From the NCBI GenBank assembly GCA_012845835.1, contig JABAKD010000002.1, forward strand, positions 15,888,129 to 15,952,128: a stretch of DNA of 64,000 bases, read 5' to 3'. Both the position numbers and the translations under genes were made by a program. The notes under the pieces were generated by a model. That model did not search any database. It was not told where the DNA came from and saw nothing but the letters and a program-made list of their open reading frames with translations. The DNA is from Undaria pinnatifida (taxonomy: Eukaryota > Sar > Phaeophyceae > Laminariales > Alariaceae). The first letter of the stretch is position 1, and the number at the start of each line of letters is the position of its first letter. Positions 31,204 through 41,784 of the stretch are shown here, piece by piece.

Positions 31204-32030
31204 ATGGAGTTCGTCGGCATGATCGTGGATAGACTTGGTACCAGGCCAGCCCCGAGCAAGATCGATGCTATCACGCAGCTGTCCAGGCCGAACACGGTGG
31301 AGGAAGTGCGAGTGTTGCTGGGCATGACAGGATACTTACGACAATTTGTACCCCAGTATAGCACAGTGGTGGCGCCAATTTCCGACTTGCTGAGAGATCC
31401 AAGGTTCAGAACCAAGAGAGCGAAGAAAGAGAAAGTCCCATGGGGAGAAGAGCAGAACCAAGCTTTTGATGCGCTTATCGAAGCTTTGACGTCACCTCCA
31501 ATCCTAGCCCTGCCGGTGTGGACAGAACCGCTCTCGCTGTCCACCGATGCCAGTGAGATAGGAAAAGGAGCGGTGCTAACACAATGCATCGAAGGAGTGG
31601 AAAAGGTGATCGCGTATTGCAGCAAAAGGTGGTCGAGAGGAGACTCCAAAAGGTCGGCAACGGACCGTGAATGCATGGCGGTCATGTGGGCAGTAAAAAA
31701 ATTCCAACCCTATCTTTGGGGACGACCGTTCACGCTCATCACGGACTGTTCGGCGTTGACTTGGCTCTTCAAAAGCCAATCTCTCCCTAGAAATACCACC
31801 GCTGGGCTCTGAGTTTGATGGAGCACGACATAACCTTGAAGTGGAGGCCGGGGACACAACATCAGCTCCCAGACGCCATGTCGCGGTTACCGAACAAGAG
31901 CATCGTGATCGAAGATTTCGACGACTCTTTTCATGGAGATGAGTCGTTGCCAAACGTTTACAAAGGGCCACAGGGGCCAGTGCTCGACGGCGTACACCTC
32001 GAAACCTTACGAGTAGAAGATGTGGACTGA
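31204..32030 (+). pseudogene. RT thumb and RNase H of the Ty3 element
   Basis: The frame from 31204 has the RT connection 'VEEVRVLLGMTGYLRQFVPQ' and RNase H 'LSTDASEIGKGAVLTQ' (catalytic Asp) and 'RECMAVMWAVKKFQPYLWG' (catalytic Glu), with 'LITDCSALTWLF'. After a frame change near 31800 it continues 'WRPGTQHQLPDAMSRLP', the conserved RNase H end, to a stop at 32030. Confidence 0.88.
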
Positions 32031-32511
32031 TCTAGTACTCAAAGTCTGACAGTACTTGCAGCCGCCGCACTCACACCCGCAGACCCATCAGAGGCAGATA
32101 CTCAACAGGTCAAGCTTGTCATCGCACCGGAGCTTCCAGTGGTGGTCATGCTCGACTGTGGGGGGGGGTGCAGCATCCTTGCATCAGAGGGGTTGCTGAT
32201 GGTCAGAGGAGCAGTAGACCAGGACTGGAGAGCACTGGAATGCATCAAAGCAAACGGACTGGACAAAGGTGCGAAGTTACTCAGGGTGACAACAGGGTCG
32301 CCGGAATGCCTAACCATGTTAGGTGAAACCAGACGTGGTGGTCGGTGACGCCTGCAGGAGGTTTAAAGATTAACTCGCAGCATCAAAAGCCTTTGAGGTG
32401 ACAAGAGCGGTCACGAGATCGCAGGCAAAGGCCACTTCCCAGGAACCGGAGGTTGTATGGGAGGCAGAACCGCCGTTACCTGAGGAGGAGATGGAGAATG
32501 CAACGGCGCAA

Positions 32512-32687
32512 ACGGTCACTACATTTTTTTTTTCTTTTTTTTTATCCTCCGGCGGATGGAGAAAAATAAAGCTTTAGCTCACCACACTTCCGCGTATTTT
32601 CATACGCGTCGTGTGTCGATTTAACTCAGTTGCTTTCGCAGCCCAACGCTAGCTGGCGCACCCTTCGAGTCCCATTACGGTCACTAC
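32512..32687 (-). mobile_element. SINE-B, copy 1, inserted in the Ty3 element
   Basis: A 154-bp body (32523-32676) is flanked by an exact 11-bp duplication 'ACGGTCACTAC' (32512-32522 and 32677-32687). On the minus strand it ends in an A-rich tail (T-rich at 32524-32543). The body is shared with the copy at 41557-41715 (roughly 80-85% by eye), for example 'CATACGCGTCGTGTGTCGAT'. No pol III boxes are convincing, so its origin is unknown. Confidence 0.85.
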
Positions 32688-33017
32688 TACTGAACTACCA
32701 GTGGAAGGTAATCGCCCACGCAAACGCAGGAGATAGAGAGAGCCCATCCCGAGACCGAAACGGCAACGTGATCCGTTGGAAGAATCACCAAAGGACACCA
32801 GCAGCCGTTCAAGCGGATCAGGGAAAGAGGCCAAGGGACTCCAGCGGCCAGAGCCATCCATGTTGGAAAGGGTGACAGCTATTCTCCAGGATTTGCCACA
32901 GCTGATTCAGAGGCAGTGCGAAGATATGGTACTTGGCAAGATTCGGAAAGAACTCCAGGAAGCGGGAAACCGAGGATCAGGAGGTGGCGAATATGTGATG
33001 GATGATAACGGCCTCTT

Positions 33018-34338
33018 GTGGGTAGCACCTCGGGCAAAGATCCCACGACTTGCAGTTCCCCGATCTCTCGTTCCAGGGATTATGGGCATCCGGGGACGGC
33101 GAGAACTACAGCCTTGATTAGTCATCAATACTGCTGGCCCACCCTCATCAAGGACGTTATAGACTACGCCCTCTCGTGTGGGTGCAGACGTCGCAAGCGG
33201 TCAGCGAGTCAACGGGTTGCCATGCTACCGTCGAGGTTTCTACGACCCGGAGAAGTACTCGAAGTCGACATCCAGGACATGGGCGTGAAGTCGGACGCAG
33301 GCAACAAAGTTCTACTGGTAGCGGTTGACAAAGCCAGCAAGTTCTTGTTCGCCTTTCCACTCCTTACGAAAGAAGCAATCGGAGTAGCGAGGAAGCTGCT
33401 CGAAGTGATGCTTACTTTTTGGGTACCGCTGTATGTTCGCAGTGATCCGGGATCCGAGTTCACGGCAGAGGGTGATGCAACACTTATGTAAGTGGTTGAA
33501 CGTGACTATCGCCTATGGGCCTGCCGATCATCCACGTGCACAGGGGACGGTGGAGAGATTGGGGGGGTGGCTACACGAAGCACTAGGAGAACTGTGCAAG
33601 ACCTGGCCTCGCAGATGGGACGAATACGTACAACCGGCATTGTGGATCCATGGTACCACGCCGGACCTGCGCCTGCCGGGGAAGCCAACTCCCTTCCGTC
33701 TGTTCTTCGGTCGTGATGCACGCACGCAACTTAATGCTACGCACCCTGAGATAGATGGTGGTGATTTCAGAGGCGGGATGCACAGTTACGTGGCCGACAA
33801 AGGTCAAGCGTACAAGGAGGTACGGGATGTACGGATGGTTTTGTCGAAAAGACATGAAGACAGGCAGAAAAGTCGTGAGAGTCGGAATGCTGAAATCGGT
33901 CGGACCTCGGTAGGCACCCGTGTTGTTGTCGGAGATAAGGTGCTGGTGAAGGAGGCGGAGTCTGTGATGGCAAGGGAAGGGATACATCATGAACTAGCCC
34001 ACGAGCACTGGACCGGACCTTGGGAGGTGACTGAAGTTGTCTTACCAGGACTCAGCTACATCGTCACGATGAATGGGCGAGGGATTCGCCGACGACGGGC
34101 GTCAGCATTGAATATCAAGATGTTCCACTTACGTCCGGACGACCTCCGTCACGACTTCGACGAATTTGCTCACCTGGCATGGGGAGTTGACTTCGGACTA
34201 GCGGAGCCGTCGATTGTAGCGTCGCCTATGTATACCCTAATAGACAGAAAGGCTGTGATGGGTCAAGGCAACGCTTGGAAGTGGCGATACAAGGGACGAT
34301 TCGTGGATGGCACAGAGCCGCAGTGGCTGTCCGAATAG
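33018..34338 (+). pseudogene. Integrase of the Ty3 element, frameshifted
   Basis: The first frame (33018-33491) has a zinc-binding-like 'HQYCWPTLIKDVIDYALSC' and the core 'EVLEVDIQDMGVKSDAGN' (first Asp), then 'VRSDPGSEF' (second Asp). Near 33440-33490 the coding moves to the frame 33433-34338, with 'ADHPRAQGTVERLGGW' carrying the catalytic Glu, followed by the C-terminal SH3-like region ('GPWEVTEVVLPGLSYIV'). The His residues of the HHCC finger are incomplete. Integrase inserts the cDNA into the genome. Confidence 0.86.
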
Positions 34339-34683
34339 GAGGCACGAGACAGCTTTACCCCTTTACAGCTGGACGTTTTCCATGCGCTGTGGGAAACGTA
34401 TCACGGAGCGGAGTGCCGGGCAAGACCAACTTCGACGCTAACGCGGAAGGAAAGAGATGGGATCGACCGCGAACAAGCGTTGAAACAACACCCCGTGGGG
34501 ACCGTGATCTGGAGGGAATTCGCGGACGCTGAAGGCAACAAGAAGCGTCACCATTCAAAGGTCTTCGACTACAAGTCACCGTACTGGCGAGTTCGGTATG
34601 CAGACGGAGATTGGGAGGAGCTCAACGAATGTGAAATCCTGAAAGGTAGGAGGACCGGAAACTCACAATCCGGTTCCCCGTAA
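34339..34683 (+). pseudogene. C-terminal Tudor/chromo-like domain of the Ty3 element
   Basis: In the same frame as the integrase tail, after a TAG at 34336-34338, about 114 residues follow. They include 'GTVIWREFADAEGNKKRHH' and 'PYWRVRYADGDWEELNECE'. The small beta-barrel pattern with aromatic 'YWRVRYxDGDWEEL' resembles Tudor/chromo-barrel readers that some Ty3 elements use for target choice. The function is inferred; the domain name is not certain. Confidence 0.55.
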
Positions 34684-35060
34684 ACGTGGAACGTGAAGTG
34701 GAGGCTGATGGAGAAAGGGGGAAAACGTTGGCCGGAGATCGACCAGCGAGGAGGATCAAGGCCTCGGCCTACCCGGGTTATTGGGAAAAGCCGGGAAGTG
34801 GTGGATAAGAGGCTTTCAGCTGGTGCGCTTGATGAGAAATACTAGCAAGTCCAGCAGTACCGATCTGGGACCTAATGCGAAAAAAAAAGCGCGAGGCCCA
34901 GGGTCCCTACCCCCTGAGAGACGCCTATCCATGAAAATGTTAGACGCCACTCATTCGAGCCTTAGGGTAATCGAAACACGACTAAGTGTGGGAAAAGGCC
35001 CTTACTCTTACTCCAGTGTATCCGCAGCCCGGTTAGCACGGTATTCCTGAGAAGCCGTGC
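34684..35060. other. 3' untranslated part of the Ty3 element
   Basis: No coding signal; the stretch lies between the last domain and the polypurine tract. Confidence 0.6.
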
Positions 35061-35068
35061 TGGGGGGG
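35061..35068 (+). promoter_or_regulatory. Polypurine tract
   Basis: 'TGGGGGGG' lies immediately before the 3' LTR start TGTTGCGG, the position of the plus-strand primer in LTR retroelements. Confidence 0.75.
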
Positions 35069-35509
35069 TGTTGCGGCGGATTGACATGACGTCACATGAA
35101 ATCCCGTGGCGGAATGCTCCCTAGGTCTGTATAACGCCGATCAGTCTAGAAAACGTTCTGCTCACGGCCTCAGTCCAAAAAACACACAAAACCAAACGAG
35201 GGAAAAAGGAACCTGAACTTGATCTGAAACGAGTGTGAGTGACTGCGAACCGAGCTTGAGTACAGCTATCGTTACCGTGAGGCATTGTTGGAGGTTTCAT
35301 CCGGAGATCTGTTATATTGTACGAGCGCTGGGAAGAGGACTGCGTGATACGAGACTGGTGTTTGCAGGCAGCTGTTGCAACAAGCAGACGGGAGGGATCA
35401 GCCTGAAGGTAGACACGGAGGAAACGAACTAGAAGCGATGAGAGAGTTGGGACAAGGGATTGGAGACTTGGGTACGTGTGACTAAAATAGCTCTTTATCC
35501 GTTCGTTAC
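35069..35509 (+). repeat. 3' LTR of the Ty3/gypsy element
   Basis: 441 bp, the same length as the 5' LTR, with three substitutions seen by eye. It is followed by CCTTTTTATCC. Confidence 0.93.
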
Positions 35510-36350
35510 CCTTTTTATCCTGCTTTGAGAGTTGTGATATTTTCGTGGATGATTTCCGGCTGCCCGTGTCTGTTTTTGACATGTTCCCCATGTCCTTTTG
35601 GGCCTGTGGGTTCGCTCTGGGGGAGGGCTGTTATCGCTAGGGGACATCCGGGATGCATCCCCGGGGTCTCCATTATTTGATTTTCATCTTGATGGTAAAA
35701 CGGATACTGCTGCTTGCTCTGATATAATCGCGCACAGCAGTGGGTTTTGTCGGTATTCGGTCTGGGTCTTCCGTCGTAGGTCGGTCCGGGGAAAGGGGCC
35801 ACCCCGCGGCTGCGGGTCGGCATCACTTCGTGTGTGCGTCTGTCTCTCTCTCTCCGTGAATCCATCGGACTGGGTCACAGGCGGTGGATCTGTTACCCTG
35901 AATCGGAGGGGGGACAGGTAATATACTAATTATCTGGGTGTCAACTCTCCAGTCTTGGGTGATCATCTTACACGTTAGAATCAAAACCCGAAGGTCCTAA
36001 TAAGATGCAGCAGTAAAAGCGATGAAAACTTTCATGGCCCTGCGGTGCTTTGTGTTCAAAAAAAAAGTCAAACGATCCAAGGATATTTAGCCGCGATTAA
36101 GCATTTCCATGAAATGATTGCGGGGTGGGAGTTGCCCACGTCTCACTGCATGGTGCATTAGGTAGGAAAAGGAATCGATAGAGCGCACGAAAAGTTTGAC
36201 GTACGCCCCCGGCGGATAGGATGCCACCCACGTGAAACATGTCGACAGAAAGGATGGATAGGTTAATCGAGGTAGGACCGGAGGGATCGGTAATCTGGCG
36301 CGGAATTTCTTCTGTCAATTCATATTTTGTGTCGAGCCTCTAAAATTTGG
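35510..36350. other. No recognised gene
   Basis: I see short ORFs only. The position just outside the LTR element and before the tyrosine recombinase relic suggests old transposon-derived sequence, but nothing specific supports this. Confidence 0.3.
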
Positions 36351-36356
36351 CCCTGA

Positions 36357-36884
36357 CTTCTCCTCACTAGAAGAGACTTGGTTTTCTTTGCCGGAGCTTT
36401 CCAGCTCCCGTGGGAAGACAAGAAAACCGCAGACAGAGTAGAAATGACGTTCCGTGCGTCGAAGTCAGACAAGAAAAAGTTGGGAGCGATCGTGACAAGG
36501 ACCAGGGTAGTGATAAGGAATGAAGGAGGTGGAGATGGGAAGGATAACGGGGCGCTGGAAATTGTGTTGGATCTTCTGGACATTTGTCCAGAGTTAGATG
36601 GATCAGCACCTCTGACGCAGATTCAGTCGGCGACCGGATGGACGGTGGCCACGCGCACGATATCGACGAAGGCGTTGAGACGGATGGTAGATAGTTTGGG
36701 TAGAGATCCGGTCTAGTACGCGCTACACTCAGGCAGGATCGGAGGGGCCACTCAGCTAGCCGCCCAAGGTGCATCAGATATTCAGATTCAAAGAGCAGGT
36801 AGATGGAAGTCACTGGCATTCATGGTTTATGTAGGAGCAGGGGGTGAGGGAGCTGCGTTTGTTTCAGAAGCACTAACTAGGTAA
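36357..36884 (+). pseudogene. Tyrosine recombinase (Crypton/DIRS-like), partial
   Basis: The frame from about 36357 reads 'LTRRDLVFFAGAFQLPW' and 'ASKSDKKKLGAIVTRTR', hits a TAG at 36714-36716, then continues 'YALHSGRIGGATQLAAQG', 'IQIQRAGRWKSLAFMVYVG' and stops at 36884. HSGRIGG holds the catalytic His/Arg and FMVYV the nucleophilic Tyr of tyrosine recombinases. This variant is common in Crypton and DIRS-type elements of stramenopiles. The N-terminal region is missing and one stop interrupts it. No adjacent RT was found. Confidence 0.78.
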
Positions 36885-38050
36885 GGTAACTATAGGAAGA
36901 AGAAAATAAAGTAGTGTGCTTTTAGAGATTATCTGGCTTCCTAGTGGAGAAGGCTGTAGCCAGTTGTACTGTTTTCCCCGGGTAATTGGCCAAGACGTAA
37001 AATAAGAAGCGGGTTAGCCCGAGGTATTTGATTGTCTGGGAGCATAGTTTCCCATTGTTCTTTCGTTATTTCTTCGCAGGCATTCCTTACTGCGTAAAAT
37101 TTATACCACAATTGTGGAGCCAAATACAACAAAACAAGCGATCTTAAAACTTCATCCCTGGATGTACCAGAATCCAGAACAAGACACATGGAAATCTCTA
37201 TCGTCTTCAGATCCAAATAACGCTCACATCGGATTCTCAGCAGTCAATCACCCCTATTACGATCAGCTATCAACTCTTACAGCCAACCCTACACACTTTC
37301 TGGTGTTCCACTGTCCACACTGTCCCCAAAAACGATTTGCACCTCGAAGTTCATGAACAACCTTTGATCGAAAGTGAGCACCAGCTACGTGACATCAAAG
37401 AAAACCTAAGAGTCGTTTGTGAAATATAAACGACCACAAACATCGATGCCCTACCCAATGAATACGGTTCTCATTTTAATATTAGTATACGAGTCCATTT
37501 CACATACAATTAACCAATTAATTGCCCCAGGATCAAGGATCATGAAACACTCAAGTGCTTCATGTAACATTCACACATAAACGCAAGGCACAAATCAGGC
37601 ATTCAAACAAAGAAATACCTTCAATACTCCACGACGAATTATCGTTTTCCGCAAGAATTACCTCAAAGTAAATAACTTTGTCTTATAAGCACTTATAACA
37701 CGCTTACATAATATATACTGTATATATCAAAATGACTTGCAAATAGCCAACGAAAAAATGCCGCCAAAACGTTCCAGGACAACCTTCGCCCAAGCCACGC
37801 GAAAACCGCAGAGAATAACTCACAGCGTGATGCCTCATTGCTGCTTCAGCTGCGTCCGCACTCTCCGTTCAGTCCTAACTTGCCCAATTCAGACTTCACA
37901 AATTCGGGAGCCGCGTTCCATATCTTCGCTAGGTCCTCCCACGTACTCTTCCTTGTCGAACCCAACTCACTCTACTTACACCTTAAATCCAGATCCGTCC
38001 TCCACAATCGCCATATCCACAATTGCGTCCATCTCGAACTCTCCTTTCTA
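36885..38050. other. AT-rich stretch without recognised genes
   Basis: Several short ORFs have no family features. It may contain the 3' end of the minus-strand Ty3 fragment that begins at 38075, but I could not identify an LTR. Confidence 0.35.
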
Positions 38051-38074
38051 GGAAGCATGTTAAAAAACCTCTTT

Positions 38075-38776
38075 TCATTCGGCAGTGATCTCAGGAGCAG
38101 CATAAAAACGCATCCGAGCAAGATGAACGTCTCGAACTTCCCCGGATACGATATTCTGCACGCCATACACATGCAGTCGTTGAGCGACCACTACACGCCA
38201 CGGCTCGGTCCATGCCATCAGCAAGTTCAGCGTCGAGCCGCCACCCTGCACCCAAGCTACCAAGACATAATCGCCAACAACAAAATTCGTCAAATTTCCC
38301 CGACTCGCGGCAGCACGCTGCTTACCGCGGTTTGCTTGCACCATATCCAAGACCTCCTTGTGTAACTGACTCTGCGGTGCCACCACGTTCTGCACCTTTG
38401 CCCGAAGAGCCTTCTCGTCCAGCACATCCATCTGCCCATCCTGTCCGACCGACGATGCCAACGCGGACAACGCTATGCGAGGCGCTCTACCGAACATGGC
38501 ATGATAGGGGGTATAGCAGTACATTTCGTGGAAGCAGTATTCAAGGCCCACTGAACTGCCCGTACTAACTGTACCCAATCTTGGGTGTTCCACCGCTCTT
38601 CTTGAATCATGGCCTTTATTTAAAGTACGCATGCACCACCTCACGCATCATCCGTTTGCATGTACCATTGGACCAAGGCGAATTCGCAACTAAAAACCTC
38701 CTGTCAACTCTAACGCAGCCATCATTGATTCTCTTACAATGGGAAGCGGTGTCACTCACCAACACCCCCGGAACCC
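38075..38776 (-). pseudogene. Integrase C-terminal half of a second Ty3-like element
   Basis: On the minus strand, 'VPGVLVSDTASH' (second Asp) and 'SPWSNGTCKRMM' (38776-38640) continue into an ORF 38644-38075 with 'CYTPYHAMFGRAPRI' and the chromo-like tail 'AWTEPWRVVVAQRLHVYG' and 'SGEVRDVHLARMRFYA'. In 'NGTCKRMM' the position normally holding the catalytic Glu is Lys. It is separated from the first half of the core by an 849-bp TIR element. Confidence 0.8.
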
Positions 38777-38779
38777 CAC

Positions 38780-39632
38780 TACAGTAGCGGCTACGGTTTA
38801 AGAGAACTTTTTTAAGAAAAGTACGGATTTAAGAGAGAGGAATTGGCTTGTACCAATCAAAATCGATGTAAGAGAGAATTCCTATTGCTTCCGAGATTTT
38901 CTCTTAAATCGAACCATTTGGAAACCACGTGGACACACACATCACACACACAGATTGTGTTCAGGCTAACAGGTCGCGAGGGTAGCGTTAGTTTCTTGGG
39001 TTTGTGTTATTTGTAGGGCGAGTGATGTCTTGATAATGTGAAGTTTTTTTTTTCGTTGACTCGTGTTTTGTCGGGGGTTTAAATCGATGGGATGAGAGGT
39101 TGAGGGTGTTGTGTTGAGGGTACGGTGGGAGCAAGGGGTGCAGTGTGTAAACGGGTGCGTCGTTCTTGAGTGCTGGTGCATTCGTAGCCTCGTGTTGTCC
39201 TTCTAGAAGAGGTGCGAGCATGAAGCACACCTATAAAACAACAACAAAACCACTACTGTCCCGACTTTGCGTGTCCACGTGCAAAATGTGCATCGAATGA
39301 CACGATGATTTATTTTCCAAGCGCAGATCCACCAAAAGCGCACCACATACTTGGGTCCACGTGCTCGCCAACCAAGAGAATGAGCGGTGTTTGGAGGTAG
39401 CCCGACGTGGTAACGCTTGCTGCGTTACGCGACATTGAATGATACACTCTCTACGACCTCCTACGCCATATAGTTCGGACAAAAGCGTCTTTCTCTGGCG
39501 CGCTTTCGATTTGGCTACGGTATAAGAGAATATTCTATTATACCGTAGCCGAGACGGTATAAGAGAAAGCCGGATTTAAGAGAGAGAAATTGGCTTGTAC
39601 CGACCCTCTCTTAAACCGTAGCCGCTACTGTA
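38780..39632. mobile_element. Non-autonomous TIR element (Tc1/mariner-type ends) in the integrase
   Basis: Perfect 24-bp terminal inverted repeats 'CAGTAGCGGCTACGGTTTAA' + 'GAGA' are at 38782-38805 and 39607-39630, flanked by TA on both sides (38780-38781, 39631-39632). Length is 849 bp with no transposase. A 30-bp direct sub-terminal repeat ('GGATTTAAGAGAGAG' + 'AATTGGCTTGTACC') occurs near both ends (about 38826 and 39570). A second internal palindrome 'GGCTACGGTATAAGAGAATA' and its inverse lies at 39512-39550. Confidence 0.86.
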
Positions 39633-40790
39633 ATCTAATACCAGGCCAAGAGAGGCTGCGCTGTCAAACGGGCAGAGCGTGCTTCCGTAGGCTCAAGCCA
39701 AAACCAGTAGCTCATATCGGTCATCATGACGAGGACGTATCGATACCCCTCGTCCTCATCCAGGCAATCGCCCCCCAACGGCCCGCTTGCTCCATCATGG
39801 AAATAGTCGAAGTGGACCACTTCGCCCGGCTTGGTACCGTGCACCGTCTCCCTAAGCGGACAGGCACCTTCTCCCCCGTTTTAGAGAGTCCATGGAATGG
39901 AGACGCTGTTTGACGAACTTGGCTACGTGCTCCTGCATGCAAAAACACCAGCAGTATTCTGACAGCCGCTGCAGAGTAGCCGCGGCACCCCGATGGTCAG
40001 CCTTCTTCGTGTGAGCACACGCTATCAACCGTACCTGAAGCTGCGTAGCTCCTCCCGGAATCCACAACACCGCGCGCTCATTAACCGGGAGCCGAAAAAG
40101 CCTCTCGTCATCCAAGCTGACTTGATCAACATGAACGACGTAGCCCACGCAGCACGTGCCCAGGTTTGCCCGTGATGCTTGCTGCGCGTCCCGGATCACC
40201 TGCTTGGACGGAAAAGTTTTATCGGGAGTGCTAGCTGCATACACCGCGGAAGCGGAAACACTCACCAAAGGGACAGTCAGCCTCCGCGAGAGCAAATCTC
40301 CCCAGTAATTACGGTCTCCGTCTATGTGCACGATGGCATACTCGTACTGCCCCAATACCGCCTTTCACTGGTCCAAACGCTGCGCCGTCGTCTTCGTAAC
40401 GGACAACACGAAAGCCTCCGGATCAAAAGTGTACGATAAATTCAGGTGGTCAGAAAAAATGTGCATTGCGACAAAAGTTACTCCAACCGCTTGAAAAAAC
40501 TCATCACGGCGAAGCCCTCCTTGTTTACCGTCGCCCAGTGCTGCTGTGACCCTTTGAAGGTCCCACTCAGAAATTCAAGAGGCCCGTGAGTCATGCCCCA
40601 GACTGAAACGCCGCGGTCGAGCTCTTCCTGAGGCACCTGCGTGAGAAATCCTCAATGCTGGTCGCGGAGGCATCCAGACACATGAGCACCGCCCATCCCG
40701 GTTTCAGGTGAGAAAAAGCCACAGGGTGAGCGACAAGATCCTGCGCCGCCTCCCAGGCCCCGATCAGCGCCAAGATTCATTCCCCGGCCG
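39633..40790 (-). pseudogene. RNase H and integrase N-terminal half of the second Ty3-like element
   Basis: The minus strand reads RNase H 'HPVAFSHLKPGWAVLMCLDA' (near 40740), 'QQHWATVNKEGFAVMSFF' (near 40540), then 'HIFSDHLNLSYTFDPEAFV' and 'HIDGDRNYWGDLLSRR' (40440-40290). The integrase zinc region follows as 'CAHTKKADHRGAAATLQRL', and the core start as 'GEVVHFDYFHDGASG' and 'YVLVMMTDMSYWFWLEPTE' (first Asp). Frames change near 40480 and 39850. RT is absent; homology starts abruptly near 40790, so the element is truncated. Confidence 0.8.
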
Positions 40791-41400
40791 AGATCGCCCG
40801 GTTTAATGTCCTTTCTTTTGGCGGCCCAGGGTAGGAAGCCGTTACCCCCAGAGTCTCTTCGGCGGGCAGAGGGAACCTTAAAACGCTGCGCGCGGAGGAG
40901 CGACGGCGAAGAAGCTGCCGAACTCTTGAGCGAATTTTCGTGTTTTTGGCCCGTTGGGTCGATTTTCGTGCAGCTTGGACGAGCTAGTTGGTTGAAAAAT
41001 TGGGGTCGCGCTCGCCATGATATTTTTTGAGGCTCAACCGCCGGTATGTACGATGCTCTATTGTCTGTAGGCATGGGCGTGGTTTTGGTCCCGGTCGCTT
41101 TTCGTTGAGGTTATCACTTTATCGTCTCGATCGTGGTTGTCGACACGGCCAAAAATCGCGCCAGGCTGCTTAGCGTGTGTTGTCCCACCGCGAACATGCC
41201 ACGTGAAGTTGGGCCAACTCCCAAATTTGGATTTTGAAATCCCCCCCACAAAAAATATTCAGAACATTTCATTTTGTTCTTTCATTTCAAATTTCAAACA
41301 CTCCGAACTCTGATATATTTATAACATTCTTGCGTGTCTAGACCAGTAAAATCAAAATCAGATGTAATCATTTTTCAAATTAGATCTTTCAATCGTTAAA
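40791..41400. other. No recognised gene
   Basis: Short ORFs on both strands (for example 40806-41030 plus) show no family features. 41230-41400 is AT-rich. Confidence 0.3.
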
Positions 41401-41520
41401 ACTGGCCCTTTATATCAAAACTGATTCTGAAAACTGAAAATGGAGGTTTCAACAGCTTCGCAGGTGCGTTTGGTCCGGGGAACGGGAGAATAGGACCCTC
41501 TCGTCTCAGAGTCCGACTAG
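41400..41520 (-). repeat. Dispersed repeat, inverted copy of 52.3-52.6 kb sequence
   Basis: The reverse complement contains 'TTCTCCCGTTCCCCGG', 'TCAAACGC'-like and 'TGAAACCTCCATTTTCAGTT' words that also occur, in the same order, in the two tandem units at 52.26-52.59 kb. Confidence 0.6.
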
Positions 41521-41546
41521 CCAACAACATAGCTTTTTTGTGAGAC

Positions 41547-41725
41547 GCACCCAACATTTTTTTTTTTTTTCTTGTCCTTCGACGGATGGGGAAAAATAAA
41601 GATTAAGCTCATCACACTTCCACGTATTTTCATACGCGTCGTGTGTCGATTTAACTCAGGTGTTTTCGCAACCCAGCGCTAGCTGGTGCGTCCTTCGGAT
41701 CCCACTGTAGCGATAGCACCCAACA
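41547..41725 (-). mobile_element. SINE-B, copy 2
   Basis: A 159-bp body (41557-41715) is flanked by an exact 10-bp duplication 'GCACCCAACA' (41547-41556 and 41716-41725), with an A-tail on the minus strand (15 T at about 41557-41571). It shares the body with the copy inside the Ty3 element at 32.5 kb. It lies just left of the foldback repeat. Confidence 0.84.
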
Positions 41726-41784
41726 ACGTTTGCAGTTTTTCAGGAGAATTTGGCCTAAATCGTGTGTACACGGTGCAATTGTGA

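Larger units (their letters stand above)
25560..35509 (+). mobile_element. Ty3/gypsy LTR retrotransposon, full-length but coding-defective
   Basis: Two direct 441-bp LTRs (25560-26000 and 35069-35509) bracket a 9.07-kb interior with PBS, Gly/Pro-rich gag-like region, protease, reverse transcriptase, RNase H, integrase and a C-terminal domain on the plus strand in Ty3 order (pro-RT-RH-IN). The LTRs differ at only three positions by eye with no indel. The interior has at least five frame changes or stops, so this copy cannot make a complete polyprotein. Possible target duplication: ACTTT before the 5' LTR and CCTTT after the 3' LTR (4 of 5). A SINE is inserted between RNase H and integrase. Confidence 0.92.
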
